From Piezodorus guildinii (Eukaryota; Arthropoda; Insecta; Hemiptera; Pentatomidae): a stretch of DNA of 64,000 bases. The stretch is taken from the NCBI GenBank assembly GCA_023052935.1, contig CM041297.1, positions 100,090,484 to 100,154,483 on the forward strand, written 5' to 3'. Below are positions 35,301-42,954 of this stretch, piece after piece. Numbering within the stretch: position 1 is the stretch's first letter; every line of letters starts with the position of its first letter. The notes below the pieces were generated by a model that had not been told where the DNA came from, did no database searches, and worked only from the letters and a program-made list of their open reading frames with translations. Both the position numbers and the translations under genes were made by a program.

Positions 35301-38296
35301 ATCTGATAGTGCTTCTATAAATTTATCTTATGACAAAAAACAAATATATATATATATATATATAAAATAATGAAGATATGATGAAAAAATTCATGAAATT
35401 AGGCTAATGAAATGTTTTATTAGATTCATCTTCGGAGTCCCCAGACGCTCCAGTGTCTCCGACAGGTATGCCGAGTTGAAGTGGCTCAATCCAGTTTCTC
35501 GCCGATAGTATTTCCTGGGAGTATTCCTATTCCGTACTTTTAATACCCAAAGTCCATCCTACATTCTTGACCTACTAATCCCTTGTTCATCAGTACATTC
35601 GTTTTACACAAGATCCCAACCCACTAACCTCTATTTTTCTTCTCATCGAACGTCATCCTTTAAAAAATTCTTTAGTTTGGGTGCCACCTCACTTTGGAAT
35701 TCCATACCTACCTCTATACGCAAAGCATCTTCCTTAACCTCATTTAAAAACAAATTATTCCATCATCTCCTCAGTAATCAGTCTTCCAAATAATTTTATA
35801 AAAATTAAGAATAATAGTCATATTTCAAGTTAACAAAAACTTTTTTTTTTCTATGATTTTACGATATTAGAGTGAGGTTCAATTATAGTATCTCTGTATG
35901 CACATGTTTTCAGTAATATATAGTCATACATTAATATTCTATTGTCGTTGTATTTACTACACTATAAATAATGCAAGTAGTAGTCATATGTCCTTCAAGC
36001 AACAGTATTTACTATTTTTATAAATAATATAAGTATAACCTTAAGTTTGTTTTTGTAATGTTTTTATTTTTAAGCCAGACATAATATTTACTTTTATACT
36101 TTTTTGTTATTCTTAGGGGACAGAAGTCCCAGAATAAAATTTATTTTTCTTCTTCTTCTTCTTAAATTTAACTATTTCCTAACAAAAACTATTATTGCTA
36201 AAAAATAAATTCCCAGCGCTAGAAGTGTAGTAGATGAAGCATTATTTTTTTTAATTATTAAAAAAATTTTAATAACTGAATTTTAGATTGACCCAGATGT
36301 TTTCATTAATCTTCAAGGCATAATTAACGAAATTGAGTGTCAAGGAAATGACGACATTCTAAATCGAAATTTGATACTAGCGGTAGAATTTAGGGCAAAG
36401 AAAATTACAATATAAATTTTATTTTTATAAATTAAAAAATAATTCGGACGCAAGCTGAATAAACTAACAACAAAGCCTATCTATATATCTAAATCCAATA
36501 TCTAAAATGCCAGCAAACAATAACAATAGTCAATGTTTAGCTATTTATGCAAACTCTAGATTAATTTAAGCACTAAGCAGCGATTTAAGCACATCTTATA
36601 TCCACAGTATAAAAAGAGAACACGTCTCTCGTGAATATCACGTAAAAAGTGCATGCAGCGAACTAGAACTAAAAATGTACCTATACGAATACCATAAAAT
36701 AAATAAAGTAATAAAAGGTCAGATATTCTGAAATATTGTATATATTGTATTTGTAAATAATAATAAAACCTGTGAGAGTGAAAAAAAAGAACAAAAAAAA
36801 CATGGATATCAATGATCATTTTGTCTCTTTTGGAGTTTAACGTTGAGAAATTTTGCTTTCTTATTTTTAGTAGGTAGTCTTAAAATTTGGTTATCTCCAA
36901 AAAAATTACTACCCGTCATTCATTTCATAGTGACATATTAAAAGTTTTAAATACCATATACCGGCATTATAGAACAGTATAAAGTAGATTTATACTAAAT
37001 CCATTGAACGAAAAATAAATTATGAGAGAAATTGTAATATAAAAAAATGTTTCGCACTTTATGAAAGTTGGACATTTTGTACGTCATAGATTTATAACTC
37101 TTTTTCTCTTACTGTTAAAAGTATTTTTTTAACTTTATAATGTGCCCACAATTATTATTTTCACAATTAACTACTATTTCTCTTTGTTTGTAATCATCAG
37201 TATAATTTATTTTTGTTATCATCTTTATATATTGTATTCCACTACTGGTTGTTATCTTTGATTTTGTTTTTTTCTTATAGCCCTGAAAAGGCCTATAATT
37301 TAGGCTGAAACGTCGGCGTCAATAAATTAAGTTTATGCTTAATTTTGTGTTCTATTGACTGCACCCTGAACCAACTTCCTCATATATACACAGTCAACCA
37401 TTGTAACTTCGTGAAAAATAAATTAAATTAAATATTAAAACAATTTGTATTGTTTTTGTGATACAAACTATTTGAAAATAATAAATAAACCATATTAATT
37501 CGTTTTCCTATTAATTAGATACAGCAATTTATTCGAAAGTAATTATTTAGTAATTTAGTAATTTTACGTCAGATTTACGCAGATGGCAACTATGAGTTCA
37601 GTATCTTAAAAATACAACCGCATAATGACAGAATCACAATGAAGTAATATCATTTTTTCGTCGAAATAAGGTTTTTAATTTAGTCTCTTTGAATTATTCA
37701 ACGGATTTTCCGATATCAATCTTGTCTCCCTACAGGCAATAATAAACAAACATTCAAAATTATTGAGAATTTGTACTTGCGTAAGGGATCTTGACACAAT
37801 TCAAGGTTTAGAGAAAATTTAAAAAATAATAATAATAATAATGCCTACACAAAAGTTTATTGAAAACACTATCATTTTAATCAAGTAATATTTTACTTAC
37901 CTACAGCTGCATACGAAAATGTTTCGCCGGAAACTTTGATAACAGTCATTAAACTAAGAAATAATCCCCAGGCCAATAAAAACAAACATGACATTGTTTT
38001 CCAGTTTCTCCAGGTGAATCTGGAATCACAGAATCAGACAACTAAAAAGCAATTATATTAACTTCTACAATAATTATAAAATTATTATATCGACTATAAA
38101 TCAAAATTTTACAACTCTTAAAAAATAATATGTTTATATGAGTTCTTAAAAAAAAAAAAAAAAATGGAACATAACTCTAATTATTGGTATATAAAATGTA
38201 ATTACTTCTCAAGATTATGTGGAAGCGCTAGTAAACGTGCAACTGGGTAGAGAGGCTTCAAAGCTTCTATCACCGTTTCACCTTTCTTGGTAACAC
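14614..38296 (-). CDS. Gustatory receptor, sugar-receptor clade (Gr5a/Gr64-like), 8 exons, N-terminus not found
   Basis: A seven-transmembrane insect taste receptor, a ligand-gated channel of sensory dendrites. Exons in gene order: 38206-38296, 37901-38019, 29587-29769, 26980-27248, 19044-19198, 17327-17492, 14811-14900, 14614-14739. All splice phases agree and give 398 residues. Landmarks: an N-terminal ALKPLYPVARLLAL segment; LSTEWPDLIEEWLDVEEQM; the hydrophobic YALTLVWTFTDIFLICVCIA; EFWRESRKRYIKLSFLAKNL; NNVYSICCLLYKAL; and the C-terminal LTGSRFFSITRGLVLK and TYEIVLAQF. The last is the family signature; the TYE form and the WR(E/R)xR helix point to the sugar-receptor clade. Family members have about 400-460 residues, so one or two 5' exons (probably 20-60 residues) lie above 38.3 kb and were not identified. 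The third-to-last group of exons is separated by TE-filled introns. Exon 4 uses a GC donor. Confidence 0.85.
15053..15366 (+). mobile_element. tRNA-derived SINE (family A), full length, in last-but-one receptor intron region
   Basis: It opens with an A-box-like TGGTCTAGCGGGTAGAGCG and a B box GGGTTCGAATCC. A G-rich body with cctggcggctgagcgtgatc follows, and the 3' end is ctttatgggttgtagtggta. It is flanked by a 12-bp duplication, ATTAATAGAGTA, at 15041-15052 and 15367-15378. Other copies are at 28.3-28.6, 32.1-32.4 and probably 54.1 kb. Its 3' end resembles a LINE 3' end at 42.78 kb. Confidence 0.9.
15390..16200 (-). pseudogene. Jockey-clade LINE, C-terminus and 3' UTR
   Basis: Minus-strand translation reads LSDTVRYLSLLLDKRLTW, ELNRRFGQLYRLLNRKSELT, then PIWTYGLEL, a stop (TGA where Trp is usual), GTAKRTNIKRIQSFQSKVLR, and a tail ending NPPRRLKRQWPRDL. 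This is the post-catalytic C-terminus of jockey-type reverse transcriptases. It has a nonsense codon and is 5' truncated. It lies in the receptor intron between 14.90 and 17.33 kb, in the same orientation as the gene. Confidence 0.85.
17030..17275 (+). repeat. Purine-rich sequence ending in an A tract
   Basis: A G/A-rich stretch (gggagggaggaagagacgag...) ends in ccgattcgtgc and A14, 50 bp downstream of receptor exon 6 in gene terms. The A tail suggests a retroposed transcript of unknown type. No family match was found within the window. Confidence 0.35.
18200..18960. other. Receptor intron, nothing recognised
   Basis: AT-rich intronic DNA between receptor exons 5 and 6. A minus-strand open frame of 88 codons at 18570-18836 has no recognisable domain and lacks exon-like borders. 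Confidence 0.5.
19976..20060 (-). mobile_element. SINE-B fragment
   Basis: Only the tail-proximal body block remains (cacgtcacttaatgctactg, tcggacgatgctacatagga). It ends where the plus-strand copy at 20.07 kb begins, so two SINE-B copies lie head to head. Confidence 0.65.
20070..20345 (+). mobile_element. SINE-B, nearly full length
   Basis: A tRNA-like head (gtgactagcaaaacagccgt, then gtctcgggttcaaacacggc) precedes the body aaaaatccttggttatgctc, gaagggacattaaatggtgg and gtctgtgcgatgtcaggtgt. The tail is aaatgaacaactaaa. Confidence 0.75.
20322..21127. repeat. Tandem duplication of ~265 bp, second copy interrupted by a fold-back element
   Basis: Unit 1 (20322-20587) and unit 2 (20588-20683 plus 20939-21127) share the same sequence throughout: gaactaacgaaaaacatcat, tcccaacaattttaacttta, aactagttggtattactttt, tatttccttaataattngt. 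Only unit 2 carries the 255-bp insertion. The SINE tail at the start of each unit suggests it promoted the unequal exchange. Confidence 0.85.
20684..20938. mobile_element. Short fold-back element with one hammerhead-like hairpin and 14-bp target-site duplication
   Basis: A 255-bp insert is flanked by ATAATATTTAATAG at 20670-20683 and 20939-20952. The left arm runs gatgaggaagatggttgggg, ataattaaaatagcactt (complement), then the hairpin at 20753-20792 (minus). The right arm starts abruptly at gaaacgtcggcacataat, exactly at the conserved GAAAC after the stem, and continues through the common terminus (cttcctcatctaatttctc, acggtcaacaaaaactccatc). It is a short relative of the elements at 3.4-5.1 and 34-35 kb. 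Confidence 0.9.
21590..21805 (+). mobile_element. SINE-B copy
   Basis: A partial head (tagcataatcgccttctatg, gtcgttagttcaaacctg) precedes the body with tccttagttttgccgttctt, cggaggggatg, cctggataggcaaaaattag and catcttccgattagccacag. The tail is aaatgaataaacaaacaaa. Confidence 0.75.
21900..22130. other. GC-rich island with exon-like open frames, unassigned
   Basis: About 230 bp markedly richer in GC than the surrounding intron. On the minus strand one frame reads MALGDFLGGIDTGDDYYFQE and goes on for 24 more residues; an overlapping frame reads QLGLAVMALSIVGFIKVWNE, a hydrophobic segment. On the plus strand a pyrimidine-rich acceptor (ttcgactttcattccag) precedes 35 open codons. I do not recognise any of these. 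It could be a decayed exon, possibly of a paralogous receptor, or a nested gene. Confidence 0.3.
22972..23040 (-). mobile_element. SINE-B fragment
   Basis: It contains only gtttattaatttaacctcac, tttatgctactatgg and gatgctacagcggtcc, the tail end of the family. Confidence 0.5.
23363..23488 (-). pseudogene. Broken paralogous copy of gustatory-receptor exon 5
   Basis: After a good acceptor (ttattatgcag) the frame reads EIPPDFWRDSRLGYVKRFFF, AKSVDERLLLICTIANNLND, Ile, then TGA. It aligns with functional exon 5 (19044-19198: DMSQEFWRESRKRYIKLSFL, AKNLDEKFSLLMLF) over about 40 codons in the same phase and strand, and fails where the functional exon has NNVYSICCLLYKAL. It lies in the 7.8 kb intron just upstream of that exon. 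It is a tandem exon duplicate or the last trace of a second receptor gene. If spliced in, it would truncate the receptor. Confidence 0.8.
23525..24180 (+). pseudogene. Degenerate LINE C-terminal region
   Basis: Plus-strand frames read YYIVRLECGVLPVSSIAL, a stop, then KALKWTDKILNMEDSRYPRI and CLTKLRRLAEKFHHTTKKNF. After a second stop come about 95 open codons with no recognisable motif. The pattern RLECG..P, LKW..KIL.M, RYPRICL resembles the region downstream of the reverse transcriptase in several insect LINEs. It ends in an AAATAAATAAAG tail and (TTTA)n. The retroelement call is moderately sure; the clade is unknown. Confidence 0.5.
24190..24246. repeat. (TA)n followed by poly-T
   Basis: Simple repeat in the receptor intron. 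Confidence 0.9.
25371..25444. repeat. Long (TA)n microsatellite
   Basis: About 74 bp of nearly pure TA, with one TTA interruption that makes it self-complementary. It is likely to be highly variable in length. Confidence 0.95.
25445..26450. other. Receptor intron, nothing recognised
   Basis: AT-rich DNA. An 84-codon plus-strand frame at 26054-26308 is made of Phe/Leu/Ile/Tyr/Asn codons typical of AT-rich noise. Confidence 0.5.
26462..26695 (+). mobile_element. SINE-B copy
   Basis: A head trace (gtagcgatgtcttgacataa, agacttctatacccaaggtt) precedes the body (tcgtcctccttagggttttt, cgaacctgtggtatgtcaga, gtaaagatccatatcctc) and an aaatgattaaacaacaaat tail. It is diverged. Confidence 0.65.
26974..26981 (-). 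other. Non-canonical GC splice donor in the gustatory receptor
   Basis: Exon 4 ends ...GGACAG|GCGAGT. Ending at CAG leaves phase 0, which the next exon (GATATGTCG..., Asp-Met-Ser) requires. The only nearby GT, four bases downstream, leaves one extra base and would shift the frame. The rest of the site (CAG|GCgAGT) fits a GC-AG intron, where a strong U1 match compensates for GC. Confidence 0.75.
27487..27721. mobile_element. Short fold-back element with two hammerhead-like hairpins, 14-bp target-site duplication
   Basis: A 235-bp insert is flanked by ATAAATTAAGTTAA at 27473-27486 and 27722-27735. The left arm carries a hairpin on the minus strand at 27539-27580 (GCC, CTGATGA, extra T, GGCTC/GAGCC stem, GAAAC, GTT, GGC). 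The right arm carries the mirror motif at about 27605-27640, but its core is shortened to CTGATGGCTC, losing three bases at the arm junction. It ends acagtcaattatacatcctc. It is a different family from the 20.7/34 kb elements but has the same plan. Confidence 0.9.
28330..28565 (-). mobile_element. SINE-A copy
   Basis: The minus strand reads GTTGTCTAGTGGATAGAGC (A-box-like), gttcgaaccccggttga (B box), cagaattatttattctgtta and gcggctgagcttgatcaagg, matching the SINE at 15053-15366 throughout. Confidence 0.8.
28570..29030 (+). mobile_element. 3' end of a CR1/L2-like LINE
   Basis: An open stretch (HPNQMFTNLIRLIELREKMF region) leads into an AT-rich 3' UTR. This closes with a GGGAC/GTCCC hairpin, AATAAA and a short tail, as at 36.1 kb. 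The coding part is not clearly recognisable, so the call rests on the 3' end. Confidence 0.45.
29337..29385. repeat. (TA)n and poly-T
   Basis: Simple repeat about 200 bp from receptor exon 3 in intron 3. Confidence 0.9.
30276..30851 (-). pseudogene. LINE family X, C-terminal coding fragment
   Basis: An open frame of 184 codons reads LLSKNLKVRIYKTIILPTVL, YGCETWPLTLKDEQRLKVFE, NKVLRKIFGPKRDEATGEFR and RRLHNAELRSLYPVNIIELI, then GRPKRRWEDCIKADLGG. This is the region downstream of the reverse transcriptase in many insect LINEs (YGCETW, FENKVLRKIFGPKRD). The 3' tail (AAT)n lies at 30276-30296. It is the best copy of family X here and stays open to its end. It forms an inverted pair with the copy at 30893-31240. 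Confidence 0.85.
30893..31240 (+). pseudogene. LINE family X, 3' end, inverted relative to neighbour
   Basis: It repeats the last 110 codons or so of family X (HNAELRSLYPVNIIELI), with a deletion after Glu-Leu-Ile, and ends in (ATT)n at 31212-31240. With the minus-strand copy just before it, it makes a hairpin of about 320-bp arms around a 40-bp spacer. Both copies keep their 3' tails. Confidence 0.85.
31423..31462 (-). ncRNA. Decayed hammerhead-like motif
   Basis: The minus strand reads AACC, ATGATCA, ATCCCAAATTTTGGA, CCGAAAAGTTGGC. It is recognisable by position and pattern, but both the core and the stem are damaged. Confidence 0.35.
31609..31885 (-). mobile_element. SINE-B, nearly full length
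   Basis: The minus strand starts with a head containing acaaccttggcatagaaggc (complement) and gggttcaaacctagctgaag (complement of the B-box region). The body follows (tcggacggtgctacagtggg and taggatagagatctt on the plus strand). The tail lies at about 31609. Confidence 0.75.
31955..32075 (+). mobile_element. SINE-B body fragment
   Basis: It shares cttggtcatgccgtcgttca, aattggtggtcccaagccag and atgtcagaaactcgtttacg with the family body, then is cut by an A tract at 32080-32100. Confidence 0.55.
32100..32405 (-). mobile_element. SINE-A copy, with internal gaps
   Basis: The minus strand reads GGCGTGGTCTAGTGGAAAGA (A box), gcaatagtctactgttctcc and ggggaaaaaccttggtgttt, and ends in aagacctttcatgggtttta. 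The B-box region is deleted. It abuts a SINE-B tail at 32459-32530. Confidence 0.7.
32459..32530 (+). mobile_element. SINE-B tail fragment
   Basis: It contains gactcccactgtagtatctt, ccgataagccacaatagaat and the terminal aaatgaacaaacaaacaaag. Confidence 0.65.
33025..33320 (+). pseudogene. LINE family X, 3' end, copy 4
   Basis: It begins inside the family X coding tail (gcatcctgtgaatataattg) and runs to the (ATT)n tail. It is frame-broken and diverged relative to the copies at 6.7 and 30.3 kb. Confidence 0.75.
33985..35095. mobile_element. Fold-back element, asymmetric, with two hammerhead-like hairpins and 10-bp target-site duplication
   Basis: The left end starts gatggagttttgttgaccgt and carries the terminus gatgaggaagatggttgggg. 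The right end finishes accatcttcctcatct. GAAGTTTTTT flanks it on both sides (about 33975 and 35099). Hairpins lie at 34091-34130 (minus) and 34985-35023 (plus). The arms match those of the 3.4-5.1 kb element, but the right arm starts internally at gccgtcatatatcaactc. About 180 bp of the left arm's inner part is therefore unpaired and would form the loop. Confidence 0.9.
35410..36175 (+). pseudogene. CR1/L2-like LINE C-terminus and 3' UTR
   Basis: A plus-strand frame gives SLGATSLWNSIPTSIRKASS, then LTSFKNKLFHHLL and a stop. This pattern (LWNS.P..IR...S...FK..L) is typical of the end of CR1/L2-clade ORF2. An AT-rich 3' UTR follows, ending in a hairpin GGGGAC/GTCCC, AATAAA and a (TTC)n tail at about 36145-36170. 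Confidence 0.75.
36180..37260. other. Receptor intron, nothing recognised
   Basis: AT-rich intronic DNA. A minus-strand open frame at 36556-36819 has no family resemblance and no support. Confidence 0.5.
37277..37415 (+). ncRNA. Hammerhead-like motif with damaged core, plus element terminus
   Basis: It reads AGCC, CTGAAAA, GGCC...GGCT, GAAAC, GTC, GGC, so CTGATGA is lost and the stem has one G-U pair. About 55 nt on is the terminal block ctgcaccctgaaccaacttc, ctcatat, cagtcaacc, as in the fold-back elements. It lies 490 bp from receptor exon 2. Confidence 0.55.
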
Positions 38297-38299
38297 CTT

Positions 38300-39100
38300 T
38301 TGAAAAAAAACATAATTATTCTCACTATAGATGGCTTTACAATAACCAATTTTAGTATAATAGTAAACAAATAAAATAAATAATACTATATGTCATTTAT
38401 GTCTTGTATTTTCCGCTAATTATTCATATTTAGACACTGGGGTGCGTGAGTGGACATAGGCATTTATTTCCGGAGAAAAGTGTGTTATTTTTATAACTCT
38501 CAGTTCGATTATTTTTTTCTTCATTTATATTTTTTAAACCATTAATTAAATATAATTACAATTACGAAACACAATTGCTATTAATAAACTATTTATTGGA
38601 AAAAAATAAGTGCTTAAATTTCACATTTTACATATATATTACATTATAATATTAACTATGAATTTTTAAAAATTTGTAATTTAATATTTGATTTGATTTT
38701 TTTTATTTAAGAATTATGTAACTCAATAGATCTAAAAATAAAAACAGGTTGATATTTAATCCAGAGGAAGGAAGACCGAATGGCGATAAAAAAACAACAA
38801 TGAAACAGTCCAAATAGGTCTTCAACAGTTTTGAAAAGTGGTGTTTATATTTAACATCAGTCATACAGAAGAATCCAGAAAACGGAATAACATGGCCAAC
38901 ATATTCAGGATAAAGCAAAATTCAATCAAAACTCTAAATCATTTGAAAATTTAGAAAATTAAATTTTTAAAGTAATGTGCCACAAATGTATTATTAAGAA
39001 ATTAAAAATCTTTTATAATATAATTTAAAATTCTGGTCCGGGCACACACAATCAATTCAAGAACTATTTAATAAAATTTTAGTTGAAAAATGTTCAAATA
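38300..39100. other. Presumed 5' region of the receptor; first exon not identified
   Basis: I searched the minus strand for a short start exon ending in a compatible donor (two bases of a codon missing at 38296) and found none that was convincing. The 71-codon minus frame at 38703-38918 is not receptor-like. Confidence 0.4.
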
Positions 39101-39109
39101 ATTATATTC

Positions 39110-40945
39110 AGTTTCGTTGGAAGCATGTGTTTTCAGAAAAAAAAAAAAAATAGAGAAGAAGCTCCTTAGGAATAAGAAGAGACATGATAGAGGAGAGAAA
39201 AGAGCTGGACGATGTAGAGGCATATTGGAATGTAAAGGAAAGCAGGAAATTCTTCCAGAAGGTAACAGCGGACGTATGGTTTTTAGGCCAAGGATTCAAG
39301 CATGTAAGAAAGGAGATAGGACACTCCTTACCAATAAACTGACATTCTAGAGCGCTGGGAAAGACACTTTCAATGGCTAATAAATGAAGAAGCGGTTATG
39401 AAGGATATAAAAGCAGACGGCATCATTGGAGAGGCCATGGCTTACGAACATGGAGATACAGAACCCCTGGACTTTGAAGAAGTATTGGATCCAATCCTTC
39501 GCATGAAAAACAATAAAGGCACCGGAACCGGATCGATTACCACCGAGCTCTTTAAGTATGGAGGAGATAAATTGCATAGAGCACTGTCTGAATAATCTTG
39601 TCAATCTGGAACCAGGAAGATTGCCATGACAATGGGCTATGCTATAATATGCCCTCTACATAAGAAGGGAGATTCAATTTAATTTTGTGAACTAACGCGG
39701 CATATCCATGTTGTCTTGTGCCTGCAAGACCCTCTCGAATATCCTTTTCAACAGACTTTCTCGTTTCCGAGGAGGCAGCAATCCACTATAGACCAAATAT
39801 TCACCCTGGAACGCATTTTGAACGAGGACATGAATATAAAATCTCTTCGCATCATCTGTTTATCGACTTCAAGAGTGCGTATGACAGTATCAAACGACCT
39901 AAGTTGTATGATGCGTTGAGATAAATGAGTCATTCCAAGCAAACTGATAAGTCTCGTAATGTTGACAATGAAAGATGTGAAGTGCCAAGTAAGGATCCAG
40001 TCTGAATGCTCAGATCCATTCACCCCCCAACAAAGGATTAAGGCAAAGGGATGTCATTTTGCTCTTCAATCTTGCACTGAAGAAAGTTGGACGGAAGTCA
40101 TTAATCCAGACTAGCCTCACAATCCTTCACAGTAGTGTACAAATATTGGGATATGCTGACGATATGGATATCGTGAACACGACCAGCATTGGTAGAAGCC
40201 TTTGAGAAAAACATGGATGCTGCTTCAGGTATGGCTGGCATAAACAGAGGAAGACAAATACATGTACACAGGGACTGGTGACAAGCACTTATTGAAGGCT
40301 CTTACATATTCCAAAGGTAAACGAATTCACGTATTTGGGATCCCTTGTGACACCAGTAATGATGTCTCTGCTGAGATAAGAAAATTACCAGGAACGGCAA
40401 ACGGGGCATATTTCGCCTTACTAAAGACTCTCCGCAGCTGGTATATTACCAAAGGAACCAAACTGGTAATATATAAATCTTTGATACACTTTGTTCTTAC
40501 CTATGCTTCTCAGGCCTGGATCAGTTTCAGAAAAAAATGGAAAGTATCCTATTCATTTTTGAAAGGAAAATCTTAAAGGCGAATAGTTGGCACGGTACGA
40601 AATGGTGATGGATGGAGACTTAAGAGAACTCGAAACTTTATGACCTTTTCGGAGAAATGAATGTCCTAAAGTTCATAATGCTAGGGAGGCTCAGCTGTGC
40701 TGGTCATGTCGCAAGAATGCAAGAAGAGCAACTGCCCAGAAGAGCATTGGAAACCCACTTCACAGTACCCGATAACCTGGTAGGCCAAAGCTGTGAAGGG
40801 TTGATGGAGAGGCGGCGGACGCATGGAGCCTGTACGTATCGAATCTGGAGAGCGGCAGCACAGAAGCAAAGGGGCAGCTCGTTGAGGAGGCCAACTCCCA
40901 TCCAGGGTTGTAACGATAGATATGTTTTAGATAAAATAATATAAC
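39110..40945 (+). pseudogene. Decayed non-LTR retrotransposon reverse transcriptase
   Basis: Broken plus-strand frames show, in order: LDFEEVLDPILRMKNNKGTG, ITTELFKYGGDKLHRALSE (reverse transcriptase start), LFIDFKSAYDSIKRPKLYDA (catalytic Asp block), a GYADDM-like block near 40150, VIYKSLIHFVLTYASQAWI, then RLSCAGHVARMQEEQLPRRA. At least five stops or frameshifts lie between them. It is related to, but clearly older than, the LINE at 11.5-13.8 kb. Confidence 0.85.
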
Positions 40946-40979
40946 AGTATAAAAATCCTTTAAAATTACTCCTTTCACA

Positions 40980-41110
40980 ATGATCAGAAAAAAAAAACTT
41001 ATAAAATATGTTAGCTCTTTTTCTCCTTTAGTTGGTTATTAAATTCGTTTAGCTTGTAGATTTATCCATTTTTTGGTAATGGTAATAAAATTAAGTGGAA
41101 GAAAATTTAA
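40980..41110 (-). repeat. Interspersed repeat R fragment
   Basis: It contains tttctcctttagttggttat, aaattcgtttagcttgtaga and ggaagaaaattt, matching the middle of R copies at 9.58 and 43.15 kb. Confidence 0.5.
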
Positions 41111-41119
41111 AAAATAAAG

Positions 41120-42765
41120 TTATATAGAAAGTTATATATTTCTTATACAATAATACGTTAAAAGTGTGTGATAATTCAGTAACGTCTAATAATAGCGACT
41201 TCGAGCTTTCATTATCCTGTCTCTATCATCGTGTAGCGCGCCCTTTCGTTAATCTCTAAAGAGCGATATAATGAAGCATATAGTTCCCATCAACATTTTT
41301 CTTAATTAAGAGTAAAAACGACAATACTTTTTAAAATATTTATCTATTGTGACTGTCTAGGTACTATATAATTTTTAGAATGTAAAATATCTTTGTATTA
41401 AAAGATCAAATTTTAGCAGACCAACTTCGTTAAAACAGCTCTTCCTTGATTTATTCGTTATTTATTTTTAGTAGAGTTGACAAAATAATAAACTCTGATA
41501 AATGTAAGTCCTAACCCATAACTTCTGATCATTGACAAAGAAACCATCGCTACCATTATTCCATTATCTACCATTACTACGCCGAACATGCTAATGGGCC
41601 TAACGAATGCCAGCACTCATTCCCATTTCCTGCTTTACAGTAGGCAGATGTTACCCTCTTCCTCCCATCCACATCTGTACCCACCGGCTGCTGAACCAGG
41701 AGTATCCATAACAACAACTAATGCGATCTGCTAACAGTTTAAACCAGTAGTTCGCGATAGCCTCTCTTGGAAAGAATCCTACTCACACTATCCTTTTTTT
41801 TTTTTTCTGAGTAAATATTTTTAACTGTTCTATTGCTTGCCTATCCAGATGTTTAATTTTAGTTAGAACATTTTAGCTGGTAAATAAATCATAGAAGTGA
41901 CCGCCAAAACGCAATTTTATGCATCCTGATCCATGTGGCAATTGCGCATGGTTCAATTTTCATCTTTGTGCCCCCCTCCCTCCCCACCACCCACCTTTAC
42001 TGGTTGAAAACAGCTTTTACCCAACACGATAGGAAAGTTTGTCTAAAAATGGGGATAATTCAAATATGTATATTCTATGCTTGTACACTCTATGAAAGCA
42101 ACTATATATTCTATTGAATCAGATGGAATTTCTAGTCTTGTTTCGTTTCTTTTAATGTGGTGCGGATTGAGCGATTCAGCTGTAACTTTGAAATGTGAAA
42201 ACAGTTACGTCCTATGAGGCCGAAAACGAATGATACTTTCTCACTGAATGATTTGGAGAAGTGTAAATTTCTTATATTTCTGCCAGGTCATCTTGCACAA
42301 CTTTCACATTTAATGAGTATGCTATTCATTCAGAGGCGGATCCAGATGCAGTTTTTTTTTAGATGAGAACTTTTTTATAGAGGGGAAGTAATGGGATTTT
42401 AATTACCTTACCAATTCCAATCAAACAAACAATAAAGTTATCCCGTAGGATACCTATTTATTCTTCAACTTACGATTAGTGCTGGTAGTTATTTAGTATG
42501 AGTTAGTACGGTTTATTTTAGAGAAAGGGAACATTTCCCGTTGTCTTCCTTTGAACCATTTGTATTTATCGCTTCTAATTGCGGTACGAGAAAAAAAAAA
42601 TCTGAGTCTACAGAGAACATTGTTTCTTCTCTTTCATAGATTCGTTCATTTACTATTCAAAGTTCATGGTTTCGAGATATCATTTTTCCAACTCATTATC
42701 AAAATTGGTTATTTTGCACGTGTATACAGTGCAGAAAAAAATAGGTCTTCTTCTTTCTTCTTCTT
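41120..42765. other. Intergenic DNA, nothing recognised
   Basis: No domain or known repeat. 41560-41720 is less AT-rich and might be an old mobile-element remnant, but I cannot assign it. Confidence 0.4.
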
Positions 42766-42769
42766 CTTC

Positions 42770-42905
42770 TTTTAATAGCTCTACAACCCATAAAGGATCT
42801 TGGCTTCCTCTAACAGCAACCGCCATGCATCTCTGTTCTGTGCCGCTGCCATCCAGTTTCGGACCTTCAATAGTTTCTAGCGTCTTGGGCCACACAATCC
42901 GCCCA
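42770..42905 (-). pseudogene. LINE 3' terminal fragment
   Basis: The minus strand resembles the last codons and 3' end of endonuclease/RT LINEs of this window (compare 63.72-64.0 kb). It ends ccaagatcctttatgggttg, tagagc, then a (GAA)n-like tail. The ctttatgggttgtag block is shared with the 3' end of SINE-A at 15340. Confidence 0.6.
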
Positions 42906-42954
42906 TCGTTAAATAATTAGTTACTTTAAGTTTCCATAGAAACCTATGTTTTAT

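Noticed and set aside
38703..38918. Candidate first exon of the receptor
   Set aside because: No receptor-like motif and no donor in the required phase.
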